NCBI RefSeq assembly: GCF_001426945.1
Contig: NZ_LMFS01000003.1
Coordinates: 343,108 to 407,107, forward strand
DNA from: Pseudolabrys sp. Root1462
GTDB taxonomy: Bacteria > Pseudomonadota > Alphaproteobacteria > Rhizobiales > Xanthobacteraceae
Length of the DNA: 64,000 bases
Direction of reading: 5' to 3'
Numbering within the stretch: position 1 is the first letter of the stretch; every line of letters begins with the position of its first letter. The position numbers were made by a program, and so were the translations under genes. A model generated the notes under the pieces. It did not search any database, was not told the origin of the DNA, and was given only the letters and a program-made list of their open reading frames with translations. Of this stretch, positions 54,879 through 63,137 are shown one piece after another.

Positions 54879-55127
54879 ATGTCGTTGAAAACCATCGGAC
54901 TGGGCATCCTCGCCGGCGCGCTGTGCGCCGCCATGGTGACGCCCGCCGCGGCCGAGTTCTTCGGCTGCAAGGACCCGCACACCAAGGTGACCTATTCGTC
55001 CTCCTCGTCGCGACAGGCGTTCGCCCGCTATTCCACGAGCCACACGAGCCACGAGTATTCGTCGCGCCGGACCCGGAGCGCCGGCCTGTTCGCGCCGTTC
55101 TCGCGTCCCTCCAACGAGCGCTGGTAG
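54879..55127 (+). CDS. Small secreted protein (82 aa), Ser/Arg-rich
   Basis: A signal peptide (GLGILAGALCAAMVTPAAA, cleavage near 25) precedes 57 mature residues: EFFGCKDPHTKVTYSSSSSR and a Ser/His/Arg-rich stretch ending RPSNERW. One mature cysteine. No family recognised. The stop codon touches the next gene start (TAGATG), so the two are co-translated. Confidence 0.6.
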   Translation: MSLKTIGLGILAGALCAAMVTPAAAEFFGCKDPHTKVTYSSSSSRQAFARYSTSHTSHEYSSRRTRSAGLFAPFSRPSNERW

Positions 55128-55379
55128 ATGCCCATGCGCGGCGCCGCCGTTCTCGTTCTGACAGGGTTGATCGCGGCGGCAGCGGCGATGCCGGCTGTCG
55201 CGCAAACCCAGCAACGTGGCACCGAGGTCGCGCAGGAAACCCCGCGTCCCCGCATCATCATCAGACCGCGGCGCGAACCCGGCCCCAACGCCAAGCGGGA
55301 ATGCGAAGCGCACCTCGTCGAGCAATATCGCCCGAGCGGCACCGTGATCGTGCCGGTGATGAATTGCTGGTGGCAGTGA
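55128..55379 (+). CDS. Small secreted protein (83 aa), Cys pair
   Basis: Signal peptide (VLVLTGLIAAAAAMPAVAQ, cleavage near 26). The mature 57 residues contain a basic Pro/Arg segment (RPRIIIRPRREPGPNAK), then ECEAHLVEQYRPSGTVIVPVMNCWWQ with two cysteines that can form one disulfide. This ending recurs in small Bradyrhizobium-type periplasmic proteins of unknown function. Directly abuts the preceding gene. Confidence 0.65.
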   Translation: MPMRGAAVLVLTGLIAAAAAMPAVAQTQQRGTEVAQETPRPRIIIRPRREPGPNAKRECEAHLVEQYRPSGTVIVPVMNCWWQ

Positions 55380-55440
55380 AACTTCCGCCACAGTGCGACG
55401 TTATGTCATTGGCGACGTTCATCTGATGGGGAGTTTCGCC

Positions 55441-55725
55441 ATGTCCGGTATCAAGGTTCTCACTGCAGCTCTGGCTATCGCCGCGACCGCGATGATCGCG
55501 ACGCCGGCGGCAGCGCAGTGGCATGGTCATCACGGCTGGGGCCATCACGGCTATCGCCACCACGGCGGCGGCTTCTATTTCGGTTTCGGTGCGCCTTATG
55601 CCTACGCGCCGCGGCCTTACTACTACGGCGGTCCGGCATATTACGGTCCGGCCTGCCGGTGGGAGCGCGTGCGCTTCTGGCGTCACGGCCGCTGGCACTG
55701 GCGCAGCGTGCGCCGCTGCTACTAG
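55441..55725 (+). CDS. Small secreted His/Gly/Tyr-rich protein
   Basis: 94 residues from the ATG at 55441 (an ATG at 55426 is an alternative). Signal peptide ends ATPAAAQ (near 26). The mature part is rich in His-Gly (WHGHHGWGHHGYRHHGGG) and Tyr/Pro, ending in a basic WRSVRRCY. Such repeats can bind metals or the cell surface. No enzyme motif. It belongs to a row of three secreted small proteins between leuD and leuC. Confidence 0.65.
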   Translation: MSGIKVLTAALAIAATAMIATPAAAQWHGHHGWGHHGYRHHGGGFYFGFGAPYAYAPRPYYYGGPAYYGPACRWERVRFWRHGRWHWRSVRRCY

Positions 55726-55784
55726 CCGCGACGTGAACGCCACTGCCGGATTGCCCTGCGCATCATCCGGCCCGCACTAAAACA

Positions 55785-55822
55785 AAAAACGCCGCCCGGT
55801 TTTTCGGGCGGCGTTTATTTTT
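55785..55822. terminator. Bidirectional terminator between secreted-protein gene and leuC
   Basis: AAACGCCGCCCG (55787-55798) and CGGGCGGCGTTT (55805-55816) form a 12-pair stem with A/T-rich flanks on both strands. Confidence 0.9.
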
Positions 55823-55839
55823 TAAGCTTCGTAGCGGTC

Positions 55840-57243
55840 TTAGTGCCAGTCGCGCACGTCGACGAAGTGACCGGCGATCGCCGCGGCGGCGGCCATGGCC
55901 GGCGACACCAGATGTGTACGGCCCTTGTAGCCCTGACGGCCTTCGAAGTTACGGTTCGAGGTCGAGGCGCAGCGTTCGCCCGGCGCCAGCTTGTCGGGGT
56001 TCATGGCAAGGCACATCGAGCAGCCCGGCTCGCGCCAGTCGAAGCCCGCTTCCTTGAAGATCTTGTCGAGGCCTTCGGCTTCTGCCTGCAGCTTCACCAG
56101 TCCCGAGCCCGGCACGATCATCGCCGAGACATTGGCGTTGACCTTCTTACCCTGCGCGATCCGTGCGACGTCGCGCAGATCCTCGATGCGGCCATTGGTG
56201 CAGGAGCCGATGAAAACGCGGTCGAGCTTGATGTCGGTGATTTTCTCGCCGCCGCTCAGGCCCATGTAGCCGAGCGAACGCTCGGCAGCGACGCGCTTCT
56301 TCTCGTCGGCGATTTCCGCCGGCACCGGAACGCGGCCGGCGATCGAGACGACCTGCTCGGGGCTGGTGCCCCAGGTCACGATCGGCGGCAGCTTGGAGGC
56401 GTCGAGCTTGATCTCCCAATCGAAATGCGCGCCGTCATCCGAGCGCAGGGTTTCCCAGTAGCGCATGGCCTGATCCCAGGCCTCGCCCTTCGGCGCCATC
56501 GGGCGACCCTTGAGATACTCGAACACCTTGGCGTCCGGCGCGATGAAGCCGGCCTTGGCGCCGCCCTCGACCGACATGTTGCAGATGGTCATGCGGCCTT
56601 CGATCGAGATGTCGTCGATGGCTTCGCCGGCATATTCCAGCGCATAGCCGGTGCCGCCGGCGGTGCCGATCTCGCCGATGATGGCGAGGATAATGTCCTT
56701 GGCGGTGACGCCGGGCGGCAGCTTGCCGTCGACGATGGCGCGCATGTTCTTCGACTTCTTCTGGATCAGCGTCTGCGTCGCCAGCACGTGTTCGACCTCG
56801 GACGTGCCGATGCCGTAAGCCAGCGCGCCGAAGGCGCCATGTGTCGCAGTGTGGCTGTCGCCGCACACGATGGTGGTGCCGGGCAAAGTGAAGCCCTGCT
56901 CGGGGCCGATGATGTGCACCACGCCCTGACGCTTATCGAACTCGTTGAAATAAGTGATGCCGAAGTCCTTGGCGTTCTGCGCCAGGGCGGCGATCTGCTC
57001 GGCGCTTTCCGGATCGGGATTGGGCTTGGAGCGATCCGAGGTCGGCACGTTGTGATCGACGACGGCGAGCGTCTTCTCCGGCGCGTGCACCGGACGGCCG
57101 GCGGTGCGCAGGCCTTCGAAGGCCTGCGGGCTGGTCACTTCGTGGACCAGATGACGGTCGATATAGAGCAGCGCGGTGCCGTCTTCTTGAACGTCGACGA
57201 CATGGTCATCCCAGATCTTGTCGTACAGGGTGCGCGGTTGCAT
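55840..57243 (-). CDS. leuC: 3-isopropylmalate dehydratase large subunit
   Basis: 467 residues. The 4Fe-4S cysteines are in [13 protein letters not shown] and GCSMCLAMN; the aconitase-fold blocks [20 protein letters not shown] and [10 protein letters not shown] are intact. It forms the heterodimer with LeuD. The in-frame extension to 57294 is ignored because conserved sequence begins at [17 protein letters not shown] long leader of about 180 bases precedes it. Confidence 0.96.
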   Translation of the reverse strand: MQPRTLYDKIWDDHVVDVQEDGTALLYIDRHLVHEVTSPQAFEGLRTAGRPVHAPEKTLAVVDHNVPTSDRSKPNPDPESAEQIAALAQNAKDFGITYFNEFDKRQGVVHIIGPEQGFTLPGTTIVCGDSHTATHGAFGALAYGIGTSEVEHVLATQTLIQKKSKNMRAIVDGKLPPGVTAKDIILAIIGEIGTAGGTGYALEYAGEAIDDISIEGRMTICNMSVEGGAKAGFIAPDAKVFEYLKGRPMAPKGEAWDQAMRYWETLRSDDGAHFDWEIKLDASKLPPIVTWGTSPEQVVSIAGRVPVPAEIADEKKRVAAERSLGYMGLSGGEKITDIKLDRVFIGSCTNGRIEDLRDVARIAQGKKVNANVSAMIVPGSGLVKLQAEAEGLDKIFKEAGFDWREPGCSMCLAMNPDKLAPGERCASTSNRNFEGRQGYKGRTHLVSPAMAAAAAIAGHFVDVRDWH

Positions 57244-57322
57244 GGCTTGGTACCTTTTCTGAAAAGGATTGGTTCTTCGGCTTGATGGCAGCAAATGCGC
57301 GCGCGGAAGCGCGCCGCGCCGA

Positions 57323-57421
57323 TCAAAGGCCGGCTTGGACGGCGGCGGTCAGCCGGCCGAAGAACCGCCAGGGCAGGCGGGTATGGTCGGCAAGAATGAT
57401 GCGCTGGGCCTTTAGAACCAT
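57323..57421 (-). CDS. Possible leader peptide ORF of leuC (32 aa)
   Basis: A 32-codon frame starts with ATG at 57421, right where transcription should begin from the candidate promoter, so the transcript would be leaderless. It contains five leucine codons spread along it (CTA, CTT, CTG, CTG, CTT) and ends inside a hairpin (AGCCGGCC/GGCCGGCT, 57328-57358) followed by TTTGATC. This resembles an attenuator layout, but the leucines are not clustered. Very tentative. Confidence 0.25.
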   Translation of the reverse strand: MVLKAQRIILADHTRLPWRFFGRLTAAVQAGL

Positions 57422-57428
57422 GAAAAGC

Positions 57429-57457
57429 TATATAGCCATTTCAAGGAGCGGCGACAA
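57429..57457 (-). promoter_or_regulatory. Candidate promoter of leuC
   Basis: On the minus strand, TTGTCG (57457-57452) and TATATA (57434-57429) are 17 bases apart, fitting a housekeeping alphaproteobacterial promoter. The 349-base gap 57244-57592 otherwise holds only the leuC leader and the rplS terminator. Confidence 0.5.
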
Positions 57458-57535
57458 CGCACCTCGGAAGCCTGAGAGCCATGCCGATTTCTTGTCAGGC
57501 CCGGCTTCGGTCCGGCACGAAATCGACGGCCGCAA

Positions 57536-57566
57536 AAGAAAAGAGCCGCGCAAGCGCGGCCCTTTT
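57536..57566 (-). terminator. Terminator of rplS
   Basis: GCCGCGC and GCGCGGC (57545-57560) form a stem with AA loop. On the minus strand it is followed by TTTTCTTTT. It lies 30 bases beyond the rplS stop. Confidence 0.85.
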
Positions 57567-57592
57567 CCGGCGTTCCCCCGAACAGCCGTAAC

Positions 57593-57979
57593 TTAGGAGG
57601 CGGCAGCTTCCGCGCCGGTCGTGCCGGTCGCTTCGACGATGCGGGCCTTCTTGCCGCGCAGCGCGCGCAGATAATACAGCTTGGCGCGGCGCACTTTGCC
57701 GCGGCGCACAACCTTGAGCGAGTCGATGGCCGGCGCGTAGAGCGGGAACACGCGCTCGACGCCTTCGCCATACGAGATCTTGCGAACGGTGAAGCTCTCG
57801 TTGAGGCCGGCGCCCGAACGCGCGATGCAGACGCCTTCATAGGCCTGCACGCGGGTCTTGTCGCCTTCGGTCACCTTGACGTTGACGATCACGGTGTCGC
57901 CCGGCGCGAATTCCGGAATGGTGCGCACAGCGGCGAGCTTCTCGCGCTGTTCCTTCTCGAGCTGTTGGATGATGTTCAT
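57593..57979 (-). CDS. rplS: Ribosomal protein bL19
   Basis: 128 residues. [31 protein letters not shown] (in parts) and [32 protein letters not shown] are bL19 signatures. It sits at the 30S-50S interface. The Ala-rich tail ends TGAEAAAS. A 234-base gap separates it from trmD, unlike the tight trmD-rplS arrangement of E. coli. Confidence 0.98.
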   Translation of the reverse strand: MNIIQQLEKEQREKLAAVRTIPEFAPGDTVIVNVKVTEGDKTRVQAYEGVCIARSGAGLNESFTVRKISYGEGVERVFPLYAPAIDSLKVVRRGKVRRAKLYYLRALRGKKARIVEATGTTGAEAAAS

Positions 57980-58079
57980 GGCTCAAATCTCCGTCGGCAG
58001 CGCCAGCAACCGGCGCGCGGTTCTCAGGCTTTAACTGAATGGGTTGGCCGGGCTTTTAGAGCAAGAAAGCCTGCTTGTC

Positions 58080-58213
58080 ACCCCTCTTCTCCCTCTGCCC
58101 GCCGGGCGGGGAAAGGGTCGGGGTGAGGGCATCGGCCGCGAATGAAACGTCAATTGCCCGTCACCCGGCTCGCTTGGCTCGCCACCCTCTGCCCCTGAAC
58201 GGGGCGAGGGAAT
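58080..58213. repeat. Intergenic repeats between rplS and trmD
   Basis: Two GC-rich palindromic elements of the CCCTCTGCCC..GGGGCGAGGG type (about 58090-58125 and 58185-58212) fill the gap. A spurious frame on the plus strand derives from them. They resemble the 21313-21345 element. Confidence 0.55.
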
Positions 58214-58915
58214 TCAGGGCCTTTTCCTTGCCAGCCAGGCCTCCCAGAGGTCCGGGCGGCGCTCGCGGGTCAGCCTTTCGGCCTCGGCGCGGCGCCAGGC
58301 GGCAACCTTGGCATGGTCGCCCGAGGTCAGGATTTCCGGGATCGGCCGGCCCTCGAATACCGCCGGGCGGGTGTACTGGGGGTACTCGAGCAGACCGTCG
58401 GAGAAGCTTTCCTCGACCCCGGAGGCTTCCTTGCCCATGACGCCCGGGATCAGCCGGACGCAGGCGTCGAGCAGGGTCAGGGCCGCCATCTCGCCGCCGG
58501 ACAGGACGAAATCGCCGAGGCAGACCTCCTCGAGGCCTCTCGCCTCGATCAGCCGCTCGTCGACGCCTTCGAAGCGGCCGCAGAGGATCACCGCGCCGGG
58601 GCCGGCCGCCAGTTCGCGGACGCGGGCTTGGGTCAGCGGCTTGCCGCGCGCGCTCATGATCAGGCGCGGGCGGCCGTCGAGCGGAACCGCGTCCAGCGCG
58701 AGGGCGAGCACATCGGCCTTCATCACCATGCCCGGTCCGCCGCCGGCCGGGGTGTCATCGACGGTGCCGTGCTTGTCGGTGGCGTGATCGCGGATGTTCT
58801 TTGCCTCGAGCGACCACAGGCCGTTGACCAGCGCCTTGCCGGCCAGGCTGATGCCGAGCGGGCCGGGGAACATCTCCGGATAGAGCGTGAGAATGGTGGC
58901 GCGGAACACGGCCAT
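58214..58915 (-). CDS. trmD: tRNA (guanine-N1)-methyltransferase TrmD
   Basis: 233 residues. It methylates G37 of tRNAs to prevent +1 frameshifts. The SPOUT-fold knot is visible: [49 protein letters not shown] and the [22 protein letters not shown] end. ATG at 58915 overlaps the rimM stop (TGATG); a GTG three bases earlier overlaps as GTGA. Confidence 0.97.
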   Translation of the reverse strand: MAVFRATILTLYPEMFPGPLGISLAGKALVNGLWSLEAKNIRDHATDKHGTVDDTPAGGGPGMVMKADVLALALDAVPLDGRPRLIMSARGKPLTQARVRELAAGPGAVILCGRFEGVDERLIEARGLEEVCLGDFVLSGGEMAALTLLDACVRLIPGVMGKEASGVEESFSDGLLEYPQYTRPAVFEGRPIPEILTSGDHAKVAAWRRAEAERLTRERRPDLWEAWLARKRP

Positions 58916-59457
58916 CACTCAATGACCGACGGCACGACGACGGTCAGCTTGCCGCCCGGCACATCGACCACGGGCACGACGGCATTGCTGAACGGCAAGA
59001 GCAGCGGCTCGCCGCCCTGCGCGGTGGCGATCTCGATCAGGTCGCCGGCGCCGAAATTATAAAGCGCGGTGACCTTGCCGAGCGCAACGCCGTCGGGCGT
59101 CACCGCCGCCAGGCCGATGATATCCGAGTGATAATAGGTGTCGTCCTCGTCGATCGGCGGCAGCCGGTCGCGCGGCACGTAGAGGTCGGTGTTGGTGAGC
59201 TTCTCGGCGGCGGTGCGATCCTCGACGCCGGACAGGCGCACGACGACATGATCTTTCGCCGCGCGCATGCTCTCGATCTCGAATTGCCGCTTGCCGTCCT
59301 GGGTTTCGAGCGGGCCGTAATCGGCGACCGCGGCCGGGTCCTCGGTAAAGGACCACAGCTTGATCTCGCCGCGCACGCCATGCGCCGCGCCAATACGCGC
59401 GACGCATACGCGGCTCTTGTCCGCGGAGTTAAGTGGCTTGCTGTCGCTGCGCGCCAC
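58915..59457 (-). CDS. rimM: Ribosome maturation factor RimM
   Basis: 180 residues from a GTG at 59457. [24 protein letters not shown] is the N-terminal beta-barrel; the PRC-barrel domain [36 protein letters not shown] (in parts) and a [11 protein letters not shown] end follow. It binds S19 and the 30S head during 16S processing. Order rpsP-rimM-trmD is standard. Confidence 0.97.
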   Translation of the reverse strand: MARSDSKPLNSADKSRVCVARIGAAHGVRGEIKLWSFTEDPAAVADYGPLETQDGKRQFEIESMRAAKDHVVVRLSGVEDRTAAEKLTNTDLYVPRDRLPPIDEDDTYYHSDIIGLAAVTPDGVALGKVTALYNFGAGDLIEIATAQGGEPLLLPFSNAVVPVVDVPGGKLTVVVPSVIE

Positions 59458-59469
59458 GACTTAACGCGA

Positions 59470-59808
59470 TCAGGCCGCCGGGGCCTTGGCGGCTTCTTCC
59501 GCCTTCGCCTTGCGTTCCTTGCGCGGCACGGCCTTTTCCGGATTGTTGCGCGGCTTGCGCTTGGCAACGCCGGCCTTGTCGAGGAAGCGCATCACGCGAT
59601 CGGACGGCTGCGCGCCCTTCGTCATCCACTCCTTGACCTTGTCCATGTCGAGCTTGAGACGCTCTTCCTTGTCCTTCGGCAGCAGCGGATTGTAGTAGCC
59701 GAGACGTTCGATGAAGCGGCCGTCGCGCGGCGAGCGCGAGTCGGCGAGGACGATGTGATAGAACGGGCGCTTCTTGGTGCCGGCGCGGGCCATGCGGATA
59801 ACGAGCAT
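59470..59808 (-). CDS. rpsP: Ribosomal protein bS16
   Basis: 112 residues. [41 protein letters not shown] (in parts) is the bS16 signature. A Lys/Ala-rich tail ([21 protein letters not shown]) is typical of alphaproteobacteria. 12 bases before rimM. Confidence 0.98.
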   Translation of the reverse strand: MLVIRMARAGTKKRPFYHIVLADSRSPRDGRFIERLGYYNPLLPKDKEERLKLDMDKVKEWMTKGAQPSDRVMRFLDKAGVAKRKPRNNPEKAVPRKERKAKAEEAAKAPAA

Positions 59809-59859
59809 TGTGAGTTTTCCTTTCGAGATCTCTGATTGATGTTTGTTGGTTGAAGTCGG

Positions 59860-61407
59860 CTATTTCTTTTTCCCGAAGCCCGGCAATCCTTGCGGGCCCT
59901 GGAATTTCCCGCCGAGACCGGGAAGTCCCGGCATGTTCGGCGGCAATTTCGGCATCGTCGGCGGCAGCGCGCCGCCGCCCGGAAAGCCCGGTGGCAACTG
60001 GCCGCCCGGCATGTTCTTGGCCATCTCGGCCATCTGCTCGGGGCTCGGCGTACCGCCGCCGCCGAAGCCCATGATCTGGCCGAGGCCGGCGAGCGGGCCG
60101 CGTTTCCCGCCTTTGCCCATGGCCTTCATCATGTCGGCCATGCCGCGATGCATTTTCAGCAGCTTGTTGATCGCTTCCGGCGAGGTGCCGGAGCCGGCCG
60201 CAATGCGCTTCTTGCGGCTGTTCTTGAGGAGGTCGGGATTGCGCCGCTCCTGCGGCGTCATGGAATCGATGATCGCGACCTGGCGCTTGAGAATCTTGTC
60301 GTCGAGCCCGGCATTGGCGATCTGGTTCTTCATCTTGGCGACGCCGGGCATCATGCCCATCAGGCCGCCGATGCCGCCCATCGACATCATCTGCGTGAGC
60401 TGTTCGCGCATGTCGTTGAGGTCGAACTGACCCTTGCGCATCTTCTCCGCGGTGCGCATCGCCTTTTCGGCGTCGATATTGGCCGCGGCCTTCTCGACCA
60501 GCGCGACGATGTCGCCCATGCCGAGGATGCGGCCGGCGATGCGCGAGGGATCGAACTCCTCCAGCGCATCCATCTTTTCGCCGGTGCCGATCAGCTTGAT
60601 CGGCTTCTGCGTCACGGCGCGCATCGACAGTGCGGCGCCGCCGCGGCCGTCGCCGTCGACGCGGGTCAGCACGATGCCGGTGAGGCCGACGCGTTCGTTG
60701 AACGAGCGCGCGAGATTGACGGCGTCCTGACCGGTCAGCGAGTCGGCGACGAGCAGCACTTCGTGCGGATTGGCCGAACGCTTGACCTCGGCCGCTTCGT
60801 TCATCATCTCGTCGTCGAGCGTGGTGCGGCCGGCGGTGTCGAGCAGCACGACGTCGTAGCCGCCGAGACGGCCGGCTTCCAGCGCGCGCTTGGCGATCTG
60901 CGGCGGCAACTGGCCCTGCACGACCGGCAGCGTGTCGATGCCGGTCTCGCGGCCGAGCACGGCCAATTGCTCCATCGCGGCCGGACGGCGCACGTCGAGC
61001 GAGGCCATCAGAACCTTCTTCTTCTGGCGTTCGGTGAGGCGCTTGGCGAGCTTGGCGGTGGTGGTGGTTTTGCCGGAGCCCTGCAGGCCGACCATCATGA
61101 TCGCGACCGGCGGCGCGGCATGCAGATCGATGGCCTGCGCTTCGGCGCCGAGCGTGGCGACCAACTGGTCGTGCACGATCTTGACGACCATCTGGCCGGG
61201 CGTGACCGACTTGAGAACTTCGACGCCGACCGCCTGCTTCCTGACGTTGTCGACGAATTCGCGCGCCACATCGAGCGCGACGTCGGCCTCGAGCAGCGCG
61301 CGGCGCACTTCGCGCATCGCTTCGTCGACGTCGGCCTCGCGCAGCGCACCGCGCCGGGTGAGCTTGTCGAGAATGCCGCCAAGTTTTTCCGACAGATTGT
61401 CGAACAT
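59860..61407 (-). CDS. ffh: Signal recognition particle protein Ffh
   Basis: 515 residues. N domain, then the G domain with GLQGSGKTTTTAKLAK, DVRRPAAMEQL, LLDTAGRTTLDDE and TRVDGDGRGGAALS. The M domain follows from about residue 300: MEEFDPSRIAGRILGMGD, MTPQERRNPDLL and a Gly/Pro/Met-rich end. It binds 4.5S RNA and targets inner-membrane proteins with FtsY. The 252-base gap upstream (61408-61659) has a hairpin (ACGCCCGA..TCGGGCGT, about 61455-61490). Confidence 0.97.
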   Translation of the reverse strand: MFDNLSEKLGGILDKLTRRGALREADVDEAMREVRRALLEADVALDVAREFVDNVRKQAVGVEVLKSVTPGQMVVKIVHDQLVATLGAEAQAIDLHAAPPVAIMMVGLQGSGKTTTTAKLAKRLTERQKKKVLMASLDVRRPAAMEQLAVLGRETGIDTLPVVQGQLPPQIAKRALEAGRLGGYDVVLLDTAGRTTLDDEMMNEAAEVKRSANPHEVLLVADSLTGQDAVNLARSFNERVGLTGIVLTRVDGDGRGGAALSMRAVTQKPIKLIGTGEKMDALEEFDPSRIAGRILGMGDIVALVEKAAANIDAEKAMRTAEKMRKGQFDLNDMREQLTQMMSMGGIGGLMGMMPGVAKMKNQIANAGLDDKILKRQVAIIDSMTPQERRNPDLLKNSRKKRIAAGSGTSPEAINKLLKMHRGMADMMKAMGKGGKRGPLAGLGQIMGFGGGGTPSPEQMAEMAKNMPGGQLPPGFPGGGALPPTMPKLPPNMPGLPGLGGKFQGPQGLPGFGKKK

Positions 61408-61659
61408 TCAAATTCCTTTTCGTTCCCGTCACGGGAAGGCTGACAAAACACAACGACGCCCGAGGGCGCATCGCGCTGTCGGGCGTTGGCCTCCGGCCTC
61501 AGGGACCGGGCGGCGGGTCGGAAAGTCAGTCTCTTGCGAGAACGCGCGGAAACTAGGGACCGGAGGGGGCCAAGTCAAGGCAAGCCGGTCAGCCCAGGCG
61601 GGGGCCGTGGCGGCCGCCGCATTTTAATCAAACTATTGAAAAGACAAGATAAATCGCAC

Positions 61660-62367
61660 TCAAGGGGTCAATTCGAAGCTGACCGTCACCCCCGCCCGCA
61701 GCATCTGCTCGCCCGGCGCGACCGGCACGGCGCCCGCCCGCATCGCCTGCATGACCGGGCGCGGCGGCGGCGCGGAGCCTTCCTCGATGATCGAGACCAC
61801 ATTGCCGAGCTTCACCCCGGCGGCCTTGGCGTAGAGTTCGGCCTTGCGGCGGGCGTCGGCGACGGCGTCGTCGCGGGCCTGATCGAGCAGCTTCGACTGT
61901 TCGGAAACGATGAACTCGATGCCCGACATCTCGTTGGCGCCGGCGGCGATGGCGTGGTCGAGGATCGACGGCAGCTTGTCGATCTCGCGGATGCGCACGG
62001 TGACCTGATTGGTGACCTGGAAGCCGAGCAGCCGCGCGGCGCCGGGTTTGCTCTGGTCGTATTGCGGTTGCAACGACAGCCGCGAGGTCTGCACGTCGCG
62101 CCCGGCGATGCCGGCATCCTTGATGGCGGCGAGCACCGTCGTCATCTGCTTGGCGTTGGCGTCGCTGGCTTCGCGCGCGGTCTTGCTCTGGCTGGTGACG
62201 CCGAGACGGATCATGGCGGTGTCGGGCGCCACGGAAATGGTGGCGTCGCCGGTCACCGTGATCTGCCGATCAATGGCATGCGCGGCGCCCGGCGCGATGA
62301 GCGGCGCCGCCAGCGCGCAGGCGACGATAACGAGGCTGAGGGAACGGCGGGATAATTTCATCATCAT
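61660..62367 (-). CDS. Periplasmic SIMPL-domain (DUF541) protein
   Basis: 235 residues. Signal peptide (LVIVACALAAPLIAPGAAHA). The SIMPL domain: ITVTGDATISVAPDTAMIRLGVTSQSKTA, TSRLSLQPQYD, RKAELYAKAAGVKLGNVVSI. Such oligomeric proteins (BP26/OMP28, YggE) reduce oxidative stress or act as envelope channels/rings; function is unsettled. The start overlaps the upstream stop as ATGA, so it is coupled to the GyrI-like gene. Three consecutive ATGs make the exact start uncertain by six bases. Confidence 0.88.
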   Translation of the reverse strand: MMMKLSRRSLSLVIVACALAAPLIAPGAAHAIDRQITVTGDATISVAPDTAMIRLGVTSQSKTAREASDANAKQMTTVLAAIKDAGIAGRDVQTSRLSLQPQYDQSKPGAARLLGFQVTNQVTVRIREIDKLPSILDHAIAAGANEMSGIEFIVSEQSKLLDQARDDAVADARRKAELYAKAAGVKLGNVVSIIEEGSAPPPRPVMQAMRAGAVPVAPGEQMLRAGVTVSFELTP

Positions 62368-62999
62368 TTCACCGGCACATAGATGTTGACGACGAGATTG
62401 TTCGGATCGCTCTTCACCGGATCTGAAGCATATTCCTCGATGAACAGATCCTTGGCTTCGAGCTGCCGGTCATCGAGGAAATTGGTGATCGCTTCGTAAG
62501 TGGCATCCATCGAATCGTACGAGCCGCGGTGCACGAATTTCAGCGCCTTGCCGCTCGGTCCCTTGTCCATGGCGATGTCGCCCTTCGGCGGGTTGGCGAG
62601 CGGTTGCGCAATGGTCGCCGCCGCCTGGAACGAGAAACCGGTATCGTCGGTCTCGGTGTAGATCGTCAGGAAGGGCCCCGCAGGTTTGACATTCTGCTTG
62701 GCGAGAAAATCGTTGAGCGACTTGAAGGCGTCGAGCAGCGTGTCGAACGCCGTGTCCCAATTGGTGTGACCCTTGAGATAGACGATGGTGCGGTCCGGCA
62801 GTGTGACCTCCTCGCCGAACGCATCGCCCGGCTGCGGCATGGCCGGCTGGCTGCTCTTGGGGGCCGGCATGGGTGGAGCCTGCTTCGGCTCGCCGGACGG
62901 CGCTTGCGCCAGCGCCGGTGCGGTGCTGCCGAGCGCGATCCAGCCGGCCATGAGGACGGCGCTCGCGGCGACGAGCAAACGAGGGCGCACTCCTGGCAT
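62364..62999 (-). CDS. Exported GyrI-like domain protein
   Basis: 211 residues from the ATG at 62999 (GGAGAACTGGAA upstream). Signal peptide ([24 protein letters not shown], cleavage near 32) and a Pro/Met-rich linker precede a GyrI-like/AraC-effector-type fold. Typical segments are [34 protein letters not shown] and [20 protein letters not shown]. GyrI-like domains are mostly cytosolic binders of hydrophobic ligands; here the domain is periplasmic. Coupled to the SIMPL protein. Confidence 0.8.
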   Translation of the reverse strand: MPGVRPRLLVAASAVLMAGWIALGSTAPALAQAPSGEPKQAPPMPAPKSSQPAMPQPGDAFGEEVTLPDRTIVYLKGHTNWDTAFDTLLDAFKSLNDFLAKQNVKPAGPFLTIYTETDDTGFSFQAAATIAQPLANPPKGDIAMDKGPSGKALKFVHRGSYDSMDATYEAITNFLDDRQLEAKDLFIEEYASDPVKSDPNNLVVNIYVPVK

Positions 63000-63137
63000 T
63001 TCCAGTTCTCCGTCTTGCGCTACGATTCGCGCCGGCGTGCCCAATCTATCATGGGCCTAGCTAATTGGGTGATCTTTGGCCATATAAACCGGGCGGAAAC
63101 CGGGCAGGACCCGGTTGGCCAAGGTGGCTGGCGGACA

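Noticed and set aside
58075-58440. Plus-strand frame starting MSPLFSLCPPGGERVGVRAS
   Set aside because: It reads through dispersed GC-rich repeats and the trmD gene; such frames are repeat artefacts.
59429-61471. 680-codon minus-strand frame across ffh and rpsP
   Set aside because: It is another frame of two genuine genes; Arg/Ala-rich without any recognisable motif.
61408-61659. Small RNA or 4.5S RNA gene in the gap upstream of ffh
   Set aside because: There is a GC hairpin, but no conserved SRP RNA tetraloop/asymmetric loop pattern that I can recognise.
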